Part shown: one piece after another, positions 32,608 to 42,393 of the stretch | How positions within the stretch are numbered: position 1 is the first letter of the stretch | How the letters are laid out: the number at the start of each line of letters is the position of its first letter | Assembly (NCBI GenBank): GCA_003216975.1 | Contig: QCHY01000007.1 | Coordinates: 1-64,000, forward strand | Reading direction: 5' to 3' | Length of the DNA: 64,000 nucleotides | Origin: Prochlorococcus sp. AG-402-I20 | GTDB taxonomy: Bacteria > Cyanobacteriota > Cyanobacteriia > PCC-6307 > Cyanobiaceae | Notes under the pieces: model-generated | What the model was told of the DNA's origin: nothing | The model's database searches: none | What the model saw: only the letters and a program-made list of their open reading frames with translations | Translations under genes and position numbers: made by a program

Positions 32608-32868
32608 ATGAGTGAGACAAAGAAAAATAAGAACTTCAATCTGACAGAAATGAAGTTCAGGTTTAATGATCTATTGACTGGAATTGCGTTGCTGTTGTGT
32701 GCATTTTTATGTGCGTTTAGCCTTGCACTAATTGCAATAAGGCTAGGGCCAATAGCTAAATGGGCTAATTATCAGACTATTTGCGTGGAACAAGAAAGTT
32801 TAAAATCTCCAATCGAATGGTCGGTGCGTAAATGCAATGGAAGATCAAAAGTTTATCAAGTGAAGTGA
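32608..32868 (+). CDS. Membrane protein with CNGR end, 86 aa
   Basis: One long helix (LLTGIALLLCAFLCAFSLAL, residues 22-41), then an outer part with TICVEQESLKSPIEWSVRKC and NGRSKVYQ. The C...RxCNGR pattern is shared with 61638-61859, and the two cysteines probably form a disulfide outside the membrane. Confidence 0.6.
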   Translation: MSETKKNKNFNLTEMKFRFNDLLTGIALLLCAFLCAFSLALIAIRLGPIAKWANYQTICVEQESLKSPIEWSVRKCNGRSKVYQVK

Positions 32869-32959
32869 AGGCAACTCAATTAAAATTGAGTTTATAATTT
32901 TCACCATTAAGATGATCACGTGTTTCTTAACAAGAAATAACATCGAATCAATTGTTTAC

Positions 32960-33547
32960 TTAGAGCCAAAACAATAGAAATCCCGCCAAAAGTCCAGACA
33001 TATGACCTAACAAGCTAATTCCAGGTAGGAATGACCAAATAATTCCAATACCTGTGAGTACTGAAATAGATTTAAGTAATCTTGGATCTTTCTTTAACTC
33101 GCATCCAATGTAAACAAATTTTTTCTTTCCATAAATTGTAGTCATTAGAATAAACGCGTCGATACCAAATAAAACTCCACTAAATCCAATAGCTAGGGAC
33201 ATAGGATTTCTATAAACTAAAATATCTACGCACCAACAAATGAAGGCTTGGAGAGGCATTATCAATACAATAAAAGCCAGAAAGAAATAGTCACTTTGAA
33301 GGCTTAAAGATTTAAGAAAATATCTAGCTACGATGATTCCAGAGATATTTGCCAATAAATGATTAACATCGCCATGAAAAAAATGGGATGTAATAATCCT
33401 GTATGGCTCATAAAACAAACGTCCAGACCAATAAGCAATGGAAGCCTTGTCAATTATTCCAAAGAGATCTGTTGCAAAGAAGCAAATAGTGCAAGCCAAA
33501 AAGGGGACAAAATATTGCCAATCATCTTTTGAAATCTTCTCAAGCAT
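32960..33547 (-). CDS. Rhomboid-family intramembrane protease
   Basis: 195 residues, six hydrophobic segments. RIITSHFFHGDVNHLLANIS (residues 50-69), the catalytic serine in GFSGVLFG (S123) and the histidine in GHMSGLLAG (H182) are the rhomboid signature. It cleaves membrane-anchored substrates; those here are unknown, though many single-span proteins are encoded nearby. Confidence 0.88.
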   Translation of the reverse strand: MLEKISKDDWQYFVPFLACTICFFATDLFGIIDKASIAYWSGRLFYEPYRIITSHFFHGDVNHLLANISGIIVARYFLKSLSLQSDYFFLAFIVLIMPLQAFICWCVDILVYRNPMSLAIGFSGVLFGIDAFILMTTIYGKKKFVYIGCELKKDPRLLKSISVLTGIGIIWSFLPGISLLGHMSGLLAGFLLFWL

Positions 33548-33718
33548 TCGTAAATAGATTTACCAATAATCCAATCGTACTTCGTGAATATGATCTATTG
33601 AAAAACGAATAGGGCTACTTCTTTAACAATGTGAATAAGCTAAAATATTGACCTATCCAGAACATCACCCAAAGAGAAGGACTAAAGCCTAAGGTGAACA
33701 AATCTATTATTGATATAA

Positions 33719-34045
33719 ATGAAAATTGATGTAAAAAAGAGACTAAATCTCAATAGTTATGAATGGTGGAGAAACCACCGAAGGTTTATAACCCTTGGAT
33801 TATTTCTTGCAATTTTTGCAGGCTATGTCAGAGGTCCTTCAGCGAAAGACTTCAAAGTGAATGATATTTGCGGACGACTAAACGCTGATTTAATTACAGG
33901 GGAAAAGGCTGCAAGAGAATTGAAATTAGGGAATAAAAGAATCGAGGGTCTAGAAGGAGAGAAAGCTGATATTACTAATCACTACTACCATGCCAAGTAC
34001 TACTGCCAAGGCTACAAGAAAGGGAATGTAGGCTTGGGATACTAA
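33719..34045 (+). CDS. Membrane-anchored protein, 108 aa
   Basis: A short anchor (FITLGLFLAIFAGYV, residues 23-37), then an outer domain with DICGRLNADLITGEKAAREL and HYYHAKYYCQGY; two cysteines could pair. Not recognised. Confidence 0.6.
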   Translation: MKIDVKKRLNLNSYEWWRNHRRFITLGLFLAIFAGYVRGPSAKDFKVNDICGRLNADLITGEKAARELKLGNKRIEGLEGEKADITNHYYHAKYYCQGYKKGNVGLGY

Positions 34046-34118
34046 TCAACACATTTACAAAATAGCCAGAGAAAAGCATTGCACTTTTCACGCCGCTTTG
34101 ACGGATCTGGCTGTTTAA

Positions 34119-34736
34119 CTAAGCTTTTACGGCTTTAGAACCAACTTTTCTTGCACGCCTCGCAGGTCTGCCTGCAACAGACTTAGATGTTCTTTTAGAA
34201 ACTGATTTAGCAGTTGAAGTTGCTTTTTTAGCTTGAGCAGAAGCTACTTTCTTTACTGCAGTCTTAACTTTAGAAGTCTTAACTTTTGCTTTTGCAGCGC
34301 TCTTGGCTGGAGCAGCTTTAGTTACTGCTTTCTTTGCAATTACTTTTTTAGCAGCAGTTTTTTTGATAGCGGCCTTTTTAGCAACAGTTTTCTTGACAGC
34401 AGCCTTTTTAGCCGAGGGTTTTGCTGCAACTTTTTTAGTACTCGTAGTCTTACGAGTACGGTGAGAGAGAATCAAAGCCCACTCATCAGCACTAACATTT
34501 GCAGGCTTATTACCATGGATCTCAGAAACCTTTGCAGCTTTCTCAATATCCTTTATTAAGTTTTTCCAAGAAGCAGCATAACGCTTATCAGATTGTGACT
34601 TAGCACCGCTCTCTACAAGAGTTTCAACAACTTGTGATGCTGTTACTTTTTTTCTTCTTCGGTTAAAAATTTCCTTTTGAAGAGTAGCGATCATGGCTTC
34701 GCCTTTAGCGCTAACTTTGATACTTAATTGAGACAT
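34119..34736 (-). CDS. Histone-H1-like DNA-binding protein, 205 aa
   Basis: The first 95 residues are almost identical to 23202-23720; the Lys/Ala tail is longer (about 90 residues) and ends GRPARRARKVG. Upstream of both genes a block ACATCTAnCACATnnnGGGTAT is conserved (34761-34782; 23741-23762), so they probably share regulation. Confidence 0.75.
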   Translation of the reverse strand: MSQLSIKVSAKGEAMIATLQKEIFNRRRKKVTASQVVETLVESGAKSQSDKRYAASWKNLIKDIEKAAKVSEIHGNKPANVSADEWALILSHRTRKTTSTKKVAAKPSAKKAAVKKTVAKKAAIKKTAAKKVIAKKAVTKAAPAKSAAKAKVKTSKVKTAVKKVASAQAKKATSTAKSVSKRTSKSVAGRPARRARKVGSKAVKA

Positions 34737-34760
34737 TGAATTAAGAATTACCTATATACG

Positions 34761-34782
34761 ACATCTAGCACATTGTGGGTAT
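34761..34782 (-). promoter_or_regulatory. Conserved block upstream of histone-like gene
   Basis: ACATCTAGCACATTGTGGGTAT by forward strand is 22 bases, matching ACATCTATCACATATAGGGTAT upstream of 23720 at 18 or more positions. Distance to each ATG is about 25 bases, consistent with a promoter. Confidence 0.4.
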
Positions 34783-35030
34783 CCAAACCGAACAATCTAT
34801 TTACATGTAGATATAAATAGCAATTGCATCTTATAAATTTACATAAAAAACTATTCATTTAAAGACAGAAGGAACACAAAAATTGAGTTATAGGCTTGTT
34901 TAGAAAATAGATCGGTAAAGTCTCACTTAAGGAGAAAATGACTATCAAGAAGGAATTAAAGTTTTTTTGATTTTCTAAAAAGTAAGGAAAATCGCTATAA
35001 AACACAAAAAACAATGATTCGAGCAACAAC

Positions 35031-35183
35031 CTAGCTATCTATTGAAAATGTACTTTCTAATTTTGCTTTTATTTGCTTTAAAGACGGTTCTGAGACCTTG
35101 AGAATTTTTTTATAAAAGCCAAAAAGTTTATGACACGCCAAGGGAACAAATATTGTCAGTAGTAAGGTTTTAGTTGTAATCAT
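35031..35183 (-). CDS. Membrane peptide, 50 aa
   Basis: MITTKTLLLTIFVPLACHKL, then a basic amphipathic tail (KQIKAKLESTFSIDS). One helix with a signal-anchor look. Not recognised. Confidence 0.45.
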   Translation of the reverse strand: MITTKTLLLTIFVPLACHKLFGFYKKILKVSEPSLKQIKAKLESTFSIDS

Positions 35184-35313
35184 ATGGATGTTATAAGCCA
35201 AATCAGCTAGAACCGCTCAAATATTACTTGTTAAACCTATATATAAACTCAAGGTCTTTAGGAAATTTTAGTTAAGGTCAAGGTATTAAGTACGAATTAA
35301 CCAATTCAATAAA

Positions 35314-36066
35314 ATGCAAGATAGGAAGGATCTCAAAGCCCTTATTTATCAGGTAGCTGCAGCAACAGATAGAGGTCAAAGAATGAACGCGATGATTGCT
35401 CCCATGTATCAAAATAAATTAGTAGAGATGAATAAATTAGTTGAAGATCTACTGCCCCTATCAGATGAAATAACTCAGAGCTCTATTGAAGGTGAATGGG
35501 AGCTTATTTACTCATCAGTTGAATTATTTAGAAGCTCTCCATTTTTTTTAGCCATTGAAAAGGCTTTAAACGACAAATCAAAAAGCGATTTATTTTTCAA
35601 GCTTCATCTTTTACAAGTTGGTTCATTTGGTTTATCAACAGTTGGAAGAGTCGGTCAATATCTCAATTTTAATAAAGGCGAAATGATCTCCACCTTTGAT
35701 ACCACCATCTTTGGACTTACAACCATCCCAATCCTTGGGTGGTTCAAGCTACTGCCTACCTTTGGTGGTCGCGTCATAACTCTGGCAAAGGGACTTCAAC
35801 TAAAAGACAACATACTTTCTATGGAGTTAGAGAAGACTAAGGTGTCAGAGGTAGATGGTCTGGGAAAAATTCCATTTGTAAATTCAATTCTCATGGAAAG
35901 ATGGTATCCAGTTAAAACCGTATGGAAACTTCTTCCATGGAATAAAGAAAATCCAAATTGTGAGATTAACGTGATCTATGTTGACGAAGATTTAAGAATC
36001 ATTAGAGATATGCACGGAGCAATGTTTGTTTACATAAGACCATCTATTCCTCTTCTAGACCAATAA
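35314..36066 (+). CDS. PAP/fibrillin-family protein
   Basis: 250 residues. IEGEWELIYSSVELFRSSPF (near 63-82), STFDTTIFGLTTIPILGWFK, and LRIIRDMHGAMFVYIRP at the end are the three blocks of plastid-lipid-associated (fibrillin) proteins. These are lipocalin-like, bind lipids or prenyl compounds and are linked to thylakoid plastoglobules and photoprotection. Followed by the CrtISO-like gene 97 bases on. Confidence 0.87.
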   Translation: MQDRKDLKALIYQVAAATDRGQRMNAMIAPMYQNKLVEMNKLVEDLLPLSDEITQSSIEGEWELIYSSVELFRSSPFFLAIEKALNDKSKSDLFFKLHLLQVGSFGLSTVGRVGQYLNFNKGEMISTFDTTIFGLTTIPILGWFKLLPTFGGRVITLAKGLQLKDNILSMELEKTKVSEVDGLGKIPFVNSILMERWYPVKTVWKLLPWNKENPNCEINVIYVDEDLRIIRDMHGAMFVYIRPSIPLLDQ

Positions 36067-36163
36067 AAAATTTACGATATTTCCTTCTCAAATAATGAAT
36101 TCACTGAAGTAATTCCGATGAATTGGTAGTAGAAACTCTAAAGAAGAAAATTCTTAAAAAAAA

Positions 36164-37693
36164 ATGAAAAATCCAGAAGTAATTGTAATTGGAAGTGGTA
36201 TAGGAGGATTATGTTGCGGAGGATTGCTAGCAAAAGCTGGCAAAAAAGTCCTAATTCTTGAGGCTCACTCAAAACCAGGAGGAGCCGCTCATGGTTTTCA
36301 GAAAGATGGATATACATTTGAATCTGGACCATCTCTTTGGAGTGGAATAGGTACTTGGCCTACGACAAATCCTTTAGGTCAAGTCCTAAAAGCTCTTAAC
36401 CAAAAAGTTGAATTAATTAAATATCAGGATTGGAATGTTCAAATTCCTGAAGGTGACTACACGATTGGAGTTGGAGATAAAAGATTCCTTGATCAGATCA
36501 ATTCAATTAGCGGAAATGATGCCATTAAAGAATGGGAAAATTTTATTCAAGTAATTAAACCAATTGGTGCAGCAGCTAATGCAATTCCCCTAATAGCGCT
36601 AAATCAAAACAAGGAAACTATTTTTCAGCTCTTAGGTCGTAGTAAAACACTCCTCACTCACTTGAAATCTTTTAAATACCTTGGAGGTGCTTTTGGAAAT
36701 TTAGTTGATGAACATCTTAAAGAGCCATTTTTACGAAATTGGGTTGATTTACTTTGCTTTCTAATAAGCGGTTTATCCAAAGACGAAACGAATGCAGCTG
36801 CGATGGCAACCCTTTTTGATGATTGGTTTAAGCCAGATGCCTACCTGGAATACCCAAAGGGAGGGAGTGAATCTATCGTTAAGGCTCTATTAAATGGAAT
36901 TTACTCATTTGGAGGCAAGCTTCAACTTAATTCAAAAGTTAGTCAGATAATTATAAGAAGGAATAAAGCAATCGGAATTGAGTTTAAAAATGGTAAGAAA
37001 ATATTTGCAGATCATATTGTTAGCAATGCAGATATTTGGAGCACCCTTGATTTATTACCACAGGAAATATCTAAAAAATGGAGAGAGGAAAGGTCCATGA
37101 CTCCAAAATGCAAGTCATTTCTTCATCTTCATCTTGGCTTTAATGCAGAAGGACTAAAAAATATTCCGCTCCATTCAATATGGGTTAATGATTGGGCTAA
37201 AGGTATTACTGCCGAGAGAAATGTAGTAGTTCTCTCTATTCCATCTGCGTTGGATCCAACAATGTCACCCCCCAACAAACATATTCTTCACGGATATACA
37301 CCTGCTAATGAGCCTTGGGAAATTTGGGAAAATCTTAAAATTGGTACAGAAGAATATGAAAGGACAAAAGAAGAGCGGTGCTCAGTCTTCTGGAAACCAA
37401 TTAAAAAATTGGTGCCAGATATAGAAGAAAGAATCGAAATAAAAATGCTTGGGACACCACTTACACATCAAAGATTTCTAAATACTAAACATGGAAGTTA
37501 CGGTCCAGCATTATCAGCTGCAGAAGGGCTTTTCCCAGGGAATAAAACTCCTATTAAAAATCTTTTAATGTGCGGTTCAAGTACATTCCCAGGGATCGGT
37601 ATTCCACCAGTAGCAGCCAGTGGCGCTATGGCCGCCACAACAATTCTTGGTTCCAAATTTCAAAGAGATCTAATCAAAGAGCTAGACATATAA
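36164..37693 (+). CDS. CrtISO/phytoene-desaturase-type FAD oxidoreductase
   Basis: 509 residues. IVIGSGIGGLCCGGLLAKAG (7-26) with LILEAHSKPGGAA is the dinucleotide fold for FAD; the C-terminal LMCGSSTFPGIGIPPVAASG is the second FAD motif of the carotene isomerase/desaturase superfamily. Close to CrtISO/RetSat proteins but not necessarily the housekeeping crtH. Probably acts on carotenoids or other isoprenoids in thylakoids; the reaction is uncertain. Confidence 0.82.
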   Translation: MKNPEVIVIGSGIGGLCCGGLLAKAGKKVLILEAHSKPGGAAHGFQKDGYTFESGPSLWSGIGTWPTTNPLGQVLKALNQKVELIKYQDWNVQIPEGDYTIGVGDKRFLDQINSISGNDAIKEWENFIQVIKPIGAAANAIPLIALNQNKETIFQLLGRSKTLLTHLKSFKYLGGAFGNLVDEHLKEPFLRNWVDLLCFLISGLSKDETNAAAMATLFDDWFKPDAYLEYPKGGSESIVKALLNGIYSFGGKLQLNSKVSQIIIRRNKAIGIEFKNGKKIFADHIVSNADIWSTLDLLPQEISKKWREERSMTPKCKSFLHLHLGFNAEGLKNIPLHSIWVNDWAKGITAERNVVVLSIPSALDPTMSPPNKHILHGYTPANEPWEIWENLKIGTEEYERTKEERCSVFWKPIKKLVPDIEERIEIKMLGTPLTHQRFLNTKHGSYGPALSAAEGLFPGNKTPIKNLLMCGSSTFPGIGIPPVAASGAMAATTILGSKFQRDLIKELDI

Positions 37694-37735
37694 GAAACAC
37701 CTATTGTTTATAGACAACATGAAAACAGAAATCAA

Positions 37736-37999
37736 ATGAGTAACTCACTCAATAAAGCTTTTACAGGAGTAATCGCTCTAGCTCTGATTGTGATAGCTGT
37801 AGGTCGTATCCCATTTTCAAGAGAGAAAGAGCTATCAAATTTATGCAGGGAATACTACACAATGTACCTTAATCAGAATGACTACTCACTTAAAGAAAAA
37901 AACACAAAGATCAAAGTGATTGCAAATAAAACAGGTCTTAAAGCTGAGACAAATAATGTTGGTAATTTTTGTAATTCGTTCTATTTCAACCAAAGATAG
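37736..37999 (+). CDS. Putative exported protein, 87 aa
   Basis: N-terminal hydrophobic segment GVIALALIVIAVGRIPF, then SNLCREYYTMYLNQNDYSLK and a second cysteine (VGNFCNSFYF). The two cysteines may pair outside the membrane. Not recognised. Confidence 0.55.
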   Translation: MSNSLNKAFTGVIALALIVIAVGRIPFSREKELSNLCREYYTMYLNQNDYSLKEKNTKIKVIANKTGLKAETNNVGNFCNSFYFNQR

Positions 38000-38134
38000 A
38001 TTTTAAATAAGAAAATAGAAAAATTTTCTGAATACATTTATTCAATTTCTAATAGGAACAAATACATCCGTAATTATATCGATAGATCTTATATCAATTT
38101 AGTAGTTAAATAAGGATAGTAACGAGGAAAAATC

Positions 38135-38308
38135 ATGAAGAAAGAAACTTCATCAAATATCCTTGAAAAAATTGATGTCGCTAAAGAAAGAATCAAGGAA
38201 TTAGAAATAATGATTAATCATTGGGAAGGTATCGAAGTTGAAGGCTTTTGGGATGCTGAATGCTCTATAAATCCATCATCTCCGGCTTGCCTTCTTTTTA
38301 ATAATTGA
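38135..38308 (+). CDS. Peptide with CP12-like C-terminus, 57 aa
   Basis: A charged coiled-coil start (EKIDVAKERIKELEIMINHW), then FWDAECSINPSSPACLLFNN. Like CP12, it ends with a C-x-x-NP-x5-C-type loop (CSINPSSPAC) followed by a hydrophobic triad and two polar residues. Paralogues 21034-21195 and 62804-62968. The CP12 N-terminal cysteine pair is missing. Binding to GAPDH is inference. Confidence 0.6.
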   Translation: MKKETSSNILEKIDVAKERIKELEIMINHWEGIEVEGFWDAECSINPSSPACLLFNN

Positions 38309-38523
38309 CCTTCAATCGGTAAAACTTTAAGCCAGCTCAAGCAAATCATCTCAAATCAAAAGCTATTCTAATAGCATTATTAGTGATTAAAAATGAACTC
38401 AAAGACAAAAAGAATCACTTAACGAGACGCGAAGGTATTTTTTCTTTAACTGGTGAAATCTACATTATTAAACTCATGATTCACAAAAAGATTTTATAGA
38501 GTAAAAAAAATTGTAGATAAAAA

Positions 38524-39084
38524 ATGACGAAGCCATCAAAAGTCTTGTCATCCAGTGACTTTGATGATTGGTTTTCTTTGAACGACACTGTTATGGGAGG
38601 TTCAAGTAAGGCAGTTTGTAGATCTTCCTCAAAAGGCCTCTCACTAGAAGGTGTTGTAGTTGAGGAAAAAGGAGGTTTTGTTAGTTGCAAATCTCCAATA
38701 TTTTCACCAGTTCTAGATTTATCCAATTATCAAGGTTTTGAATTAAAAATTGAAGGTAAAGGTCGAACTTTAAAATTTGGAGTGTCATGTAAATATGGAA
38801 TTTTTGGATTAAGAGGATTTTTCTTAGACAAATCACCCGGTGGGCTCAGATGGGTAGCAGAAATAGAAACAAAAAGATTTGGGACAACAACTATCAAAGT
38901 ACCTTTTGAAAGCCTTGAACCAACAGTTCTTGCAAAAAAAATTTCTATACCAATTATATTTAAATCAGAATCTATATCACAATTTCAATTACTACATTCC
39001 AAATTTGGTAAACCAGGAGAATTGAATCCTGGCTTTAAGCCTGGCAAAATAAATTTTGTATTAAAATCGATTAGTGTCTATTAG
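38524..39084 (+). CDS. CIA30/NDUFAF1-family protein
   Basis: 186 residues. FDDWFSLNDTVMGGSSKAVC (residues 12-31), FVSCKSPIFSPVLDLSNYQG and the final FQLLHSKFG...GFKPGKINFVLKSI fit the CIA30 galactose-binding-like fold. Eukaryotic relatives assemble respiratory complex I; the cyanobacterial role is unproven (NDH-1 assembly is a guess). Confidence 0.85.
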   Translation: MTKPSKVLSSSDFDDWFSLNDTVMGGSSKAVCRSSSKGLSLEGVVVEEKGGFVSCKSPIFSPVLDLSNYQGFELKIEGKGRTLKFGVSCKYGIFGLRGFFLDKSPGGLRWVAEIETKRFGTTTIKVPFESLEPTVLAKKISIPIIFKSESISQFQLLHSKFGKPGELNPGFKPGKINFVLKSISVY

Positions 39085-39282
39085 CACAATTAGAAAAAAA
39101 TATATTTATATTGTTCTGATTTCATAGGTAATAAAAATACAATGAATAGTAAAAGTATTTCTCAAAGGATTGAACCGTAAAACAAATTAAGTCTATGAAA
39201 AACAATTTTTATTGTATATACTCCAATTAATTCAGAAAACGTCCTTTCATTGGGATTGCTTTAAATATATAACCTCAATAAA

Positions 39283-40758
39283 ATGAATAACAAAGACTTA
39301 CCACCGATATGTGGATTTGAATTTGAAATTAATAAGTTAGTAAATAAGGAAAGAGATAGTAGACAATTCGAAAAAAATTCAAGGTTAGAGAATGTTAATT
39401 CAGGATTTGCATGTGCACTCCATATGCATCAACCAACAATTCCAGCTGGTAACAATGGAGAGCTCATTTCACATTTGCAATATATGTTTGAACACACTTC
39501 AGAAGGAGATAATCACAATGCCGAACCATTTGCTCAATGCTATAAACGTCTAGGTGAAATCATTCCAAGCCTGATAGATGAAGGATATGATCCCAAAATA
39601 ATGCTTGATTACTCCGGTAATCTTCTTTGGGGAATCGAACAAATGGGTCGCGAGGATATTCTCGCATCATTAAAGCTCCTAACGTGTGATTCGAGAGTTC
39701 AACCACATGTTGAATGGCTAGGGACCTTTTGGAGTCATGCTGTAGCCTCTTCAACTCCACCTTCTGACTTTAAATTACAGATAACAGCCTGGCAACACCA
39801 CTTCTCTTCATTATTTGGAGAAGATGCATTGCGTCGAGTAAATGGGTTCTCTCTTCCTGAGATGCATCTTCCAAACCATCCGGATGTTCTATTTCAGTTA
39901 ATCAAAGTTCTTAAGGAATGTGGATATCGCTGGGTAATGGTTCAAGAACATAGTGTTCAAAATATAGATGGCTCTAATCTAAGAGACGAGCAAAAATATA
40001 TTCCCAATAGGCTCAAAGCTCAAAGTAGTAATGGAGAGACCATCTCTATTATTTCACTAATAAAAACTCAAGGCTCAGATACAAAGCTTGTTGGACAAAT
40101 GCAACCTTATTACGAGGCAATAGGGCTAAATAAACAAAATTTAGGTCAACATATTATCCCCTCGCTGGTTTCCCAAATTGCTGATGGAGAAAATGGCGGT
40201 GTAATGATGAACGAATTTCCTCAAGCTTTTATTCAGGCTTATAAAAGAATTGGTCCAAAAAACGACATAAGCCCCACAATTGCTATGAACGGATCTGAAT
40301 ACCTCGACTTCCTGGAGACTTTAGATATTGATGAAAATAATTATCCATTGATACAAGCAGTCGGTCAAGACAGAATATGGGAAAAAATCTCAGGGCCTAT
40401 AACTCCTACTTTGGTTAAAAAAGCAATTAATGAATTAAAAGAGGAAGATCAATCTTTTTCTTTGAGTGGATCCAGCTGGACTAACGATTTGAGTTGGGAA
40501 GATGGATATATAAATGTTTTAGAACCAATTTCAAAACTTAGTTCATATTTTCACGAAACATTTGACCATTTATTACTTCAAGACCCATCGTTAACGAAAA
40601 CCCATGACTATCAAGAAGCGCTCCTATACCTTTTGCTATTAGAAACTAGCTGCTTCCGTTATTGGGGACAGGGAAAATGGACTGAATATGCTAAAACGAT
40701 CTTCAGAAAGGGTGAAGAGGTGATTAGAAACTTTGAAATTACAGCACAGAGAAGTTAA
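39283..40758 (+). CDS. Glycoside hydrolase family 57 protein
   Basis: 491 residues. ALHMHQPTIPAGNNGELISH near residue 46 is the GH57 motif 1; GFSLPEMHLPNHPDVLFQLI and VMMNEFPQAF are further family blocks with candidate catalytic acids. GH57 enzymes act on alpha-glucans such as glycogen; the exact activity is not visible. The start at 39283 gives a 40-residue polar N-terminal extension. Confidence 0.87.
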   Translation: MNNKDLPPICGFEFEINKLVNKERDSRQFEKNSRLENVNSGFACALHMHQPTIPAGNNGELISHLQYMFEHTSEGDNHNAEPFAQCYKRLGEIIPSLIDEGYDPKIMLDYSGNLLWGIEQMGREDILASLKLLTCDSRVQPHVEWLGTFWSHAVASSTPPSDFKLQITAWQHHFSSLFGEDALRRVNGFSLPEMHLPNHPDVLFQLIKVLKECGYRWVMVQEHSVQNIDGSNLRDEQKYIPNRLKAQSSNGETISIISLIKTQGSDTKLVGQMQPYYEAIGLNKQNLGQHIIPSLVSQIADGENGGVMMNEFPQAFIQAYKRIGPKNDISPTIAMNGSEYLDFLETLDIDENNYPLIQAVGQDRIWEKISGPITPTLVKKAINELKEEDQSFSLSGSSWTNDLSWEDGYINVLEPISKLSSYFHETFDHLLLQDPSLTKTHDYQEALLYLLLLETSCFRYWGQGKWTEYAKTIFRKGEEVIRNFEITAQRS

Positions 40759-40848
40759 TCAATTATGTAAAGGCATCAATCAAGAAAAAGAAATAACTAG
40801 CAAAAAATAATTTTTTGCGTTAAGGTCACCGACCAAAGCTTTAATAAA

Positions 40849-41040
40849 ATGACTAGTACAAGTTTTGACAAAAATGGACTGGATAAAGCAGGTATTCATT
40901 GGATGCAATATCTTTCAATGACATCAATGTCATTGCTTATATTTCTCATAGCATTAGACAAAGCCGTTCCTAGCTTTCATCATTTTGTTTTAATTTCAAT
41001 GGCCAAAGCAGGAATTATTTGTAATGGGATAGCTGGATAA
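40849..41040 (+). CDS. Membrane protein, 63 aa
   Basis: DKNGLDKAGIHWMQYLSMTS, a helix (SLLIFLIALDK) and a second weakly hydrophobic part with one cysteine. Not recognised. Confidence 0.5.
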   Translation: MTSTSFDKNGLDKAGIHWMQYLSMTSMSLLIFLIALDKAVPSFHHFVLISMAKAGIICNGIAG

Positions 41041-41088
41041 CATACTTTGACAGATCCACTGATCTCGCCAAAGAAAAAATATTAAACT

Positions 41089-41223
41089 ATGAAAGGAAAA
41101 ATCAATCCAGACAACGATGGTTACGATCCATCAGAGGAATACTTCAAAAAGAAAGGTGACACGTATGAAAATGAAACTGAAGAATATTTCCCTGAAGAAA
41201 CTTCTAAGCCACCCCATTATTAA
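41089..41223 (+). CDS. Acidic small protein, 44 aa
   Basis: MKGKINPDNDGYDPSEEYFK, then TEEYFPEETSKPPHY. Disordered, Tyr/Glu/Pro-rich. Not recognised. Confidence 0.45.
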   Translation: MKGKINPDNDGYDPSEEYFKKKGDTYENETEEYFPEETSKPPHY

Positions 41224-41268
41224 GGCAACCAAGAAAGAGTGATGATAATTAAAATCAACTAATGATTA

Positions 41269-41439
41269 TTATCTATGTGAAATGTACGTACCTTCTGGAT
41301 AGAGCCTTGAAATTGCATTAAATCGCTTTGATATTTGTCGTTCTTTGTCAATATTAACTTTACGATTAAGAACCAAAATGTTGTGAACCATCCATAGAAA
41401 AAAGCCAAGAAGCCAATACCAAGATATGGGATGAGCCAA
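41269..41439 (-). CDS. Membrane peptide, 56 aa, TTG start
   Basis: From TTG: AHPISWYWLLGFFLWMVHNI, then NRKVNIDKERQISKRFNAIS. Single helix with basic tail. No ATG in frame. Confidence 0.45.
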   Translation of the reverse strand: MAHPISWYWLLGFFLWMVHNILVLNRKVNIDKERQISKRFNAISRLYPEGTYISHR

Positions 41440-41813
41440 AATTTTTAAATATCATCTAATTTTAAAATGGCAACTATTTCCGTTTTTTTAATAAGTATTT
41501 AAACCTTTTGTTATTACCCCAACATCAAAATTAGATTTTTAAAAATGATTACTCAAGACTGTTGCTCTATTCACCACATCAACAGCTAAGCAGAAATAGG
41601 TATAACTGCTCAAGTCATTTATTAAAAATGAAAATATTTAGTATAAATAAAGCGAATGTATAATTATTCCTACTGGATTATTCATAGATTTTTCGACCAT
41701 TATTGCTCGCTACATAAGAGAGTGTATTTAGGCCTCTAATTTGAGCTTCCATAAGTTAATTGCATTATTAAAGAGCTGTAATTTTCTCTATTTTTAATTT
41801 TTGGTGAATAAGT
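41440..41813. other. Gene-free AT-rich stretch
   Basis: Only very short frames (for example 14 codons at about 41545). No hairpin with T-tract noted. Nothing further supported. Confidence 0.4.
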
Positions 41814-41972
41814 CTAAAAATATGAGCTTTTCAAATGCCTTTCCATACATATAGTTTGGCAATCGTTCTCTTCCGCACTGCTAGATATTGAACAATATGT
41901 TACACACTCAAGATAATCTTCAATTGGATCAACTTGGCCTTGAGACATTTTCTTAGCATCAATCGTATTCAT
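41814..41972 (-). CDS. Twin CX3C small protein, 52 aa
   Basis: MNTIDAKKMSQGQVDPIEDY, then LECVTYCSISSSAEENDCQT and ICMERHL. The arrangement C-x3-C, ten residues, C-x3-C is that of coiled-coil-helix proteins with two disulfides (or a metal site). No signal peptide visible. Not recognised. Confidence 0.55.
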   Translation of the reverse strand: MNTIDAKKMSQGQVDPIEDYLECVTYCSISSSAEENDCQTICMERHLKSSYF

Positions 41973-42212
41973 AAAAAATCCCCTACAACTAGAGTTAATC
42001 TATCCTTTCTTTTTAATATTTTCTATCGGTATTACTTACTAACTTTTACGCATAAGAAAAACTGATATATGAATCATATTTCAACTAAAACGTCATGGCG
42101 AAATAGGGATTAATCTTCATTTTAATATCTCATATTAATAGTTATATAAAAAAATCGCATAAAAAAAGAAAACCTGTAAATAACTAACTCTTATTAAAAT
42201 AATTTTTTTGTG

Positions 42213-42392
42213 CTATTCTCTCAATTTTATTCTTATTCCTATTCTTTTTCGAATAGCTTTTATCGGAATCATTTCTTTCATTTGATCATCTATTTGCTTT
42301 CTAATTAAATTTCTAAATAATTGAAAAAGCAACACCAAACTAAAAAGAGATAATATAATGGTCCCAAAGGCAATTAATGAATAAGCATCCAT
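42213..42392 (-). CDS. Single-span membrane protein, 59 aa
   Basis: MDAYSLIAFGTIILSLFSLV with a helix to about residue 26, then a basic tail. I choose the ATG at 42392, one base after the stop of the upstream gene; a longer frame overlapping that gene is less likely. Confidence 0.55.
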   Translation of the reverse strand: MDAYSLIAFGTIILSLFSLVLLFQLFRNLIRKQIDDQMKEMIPIKAIRKRIGIRIKLRE

Positions 42393-42393
42393 T

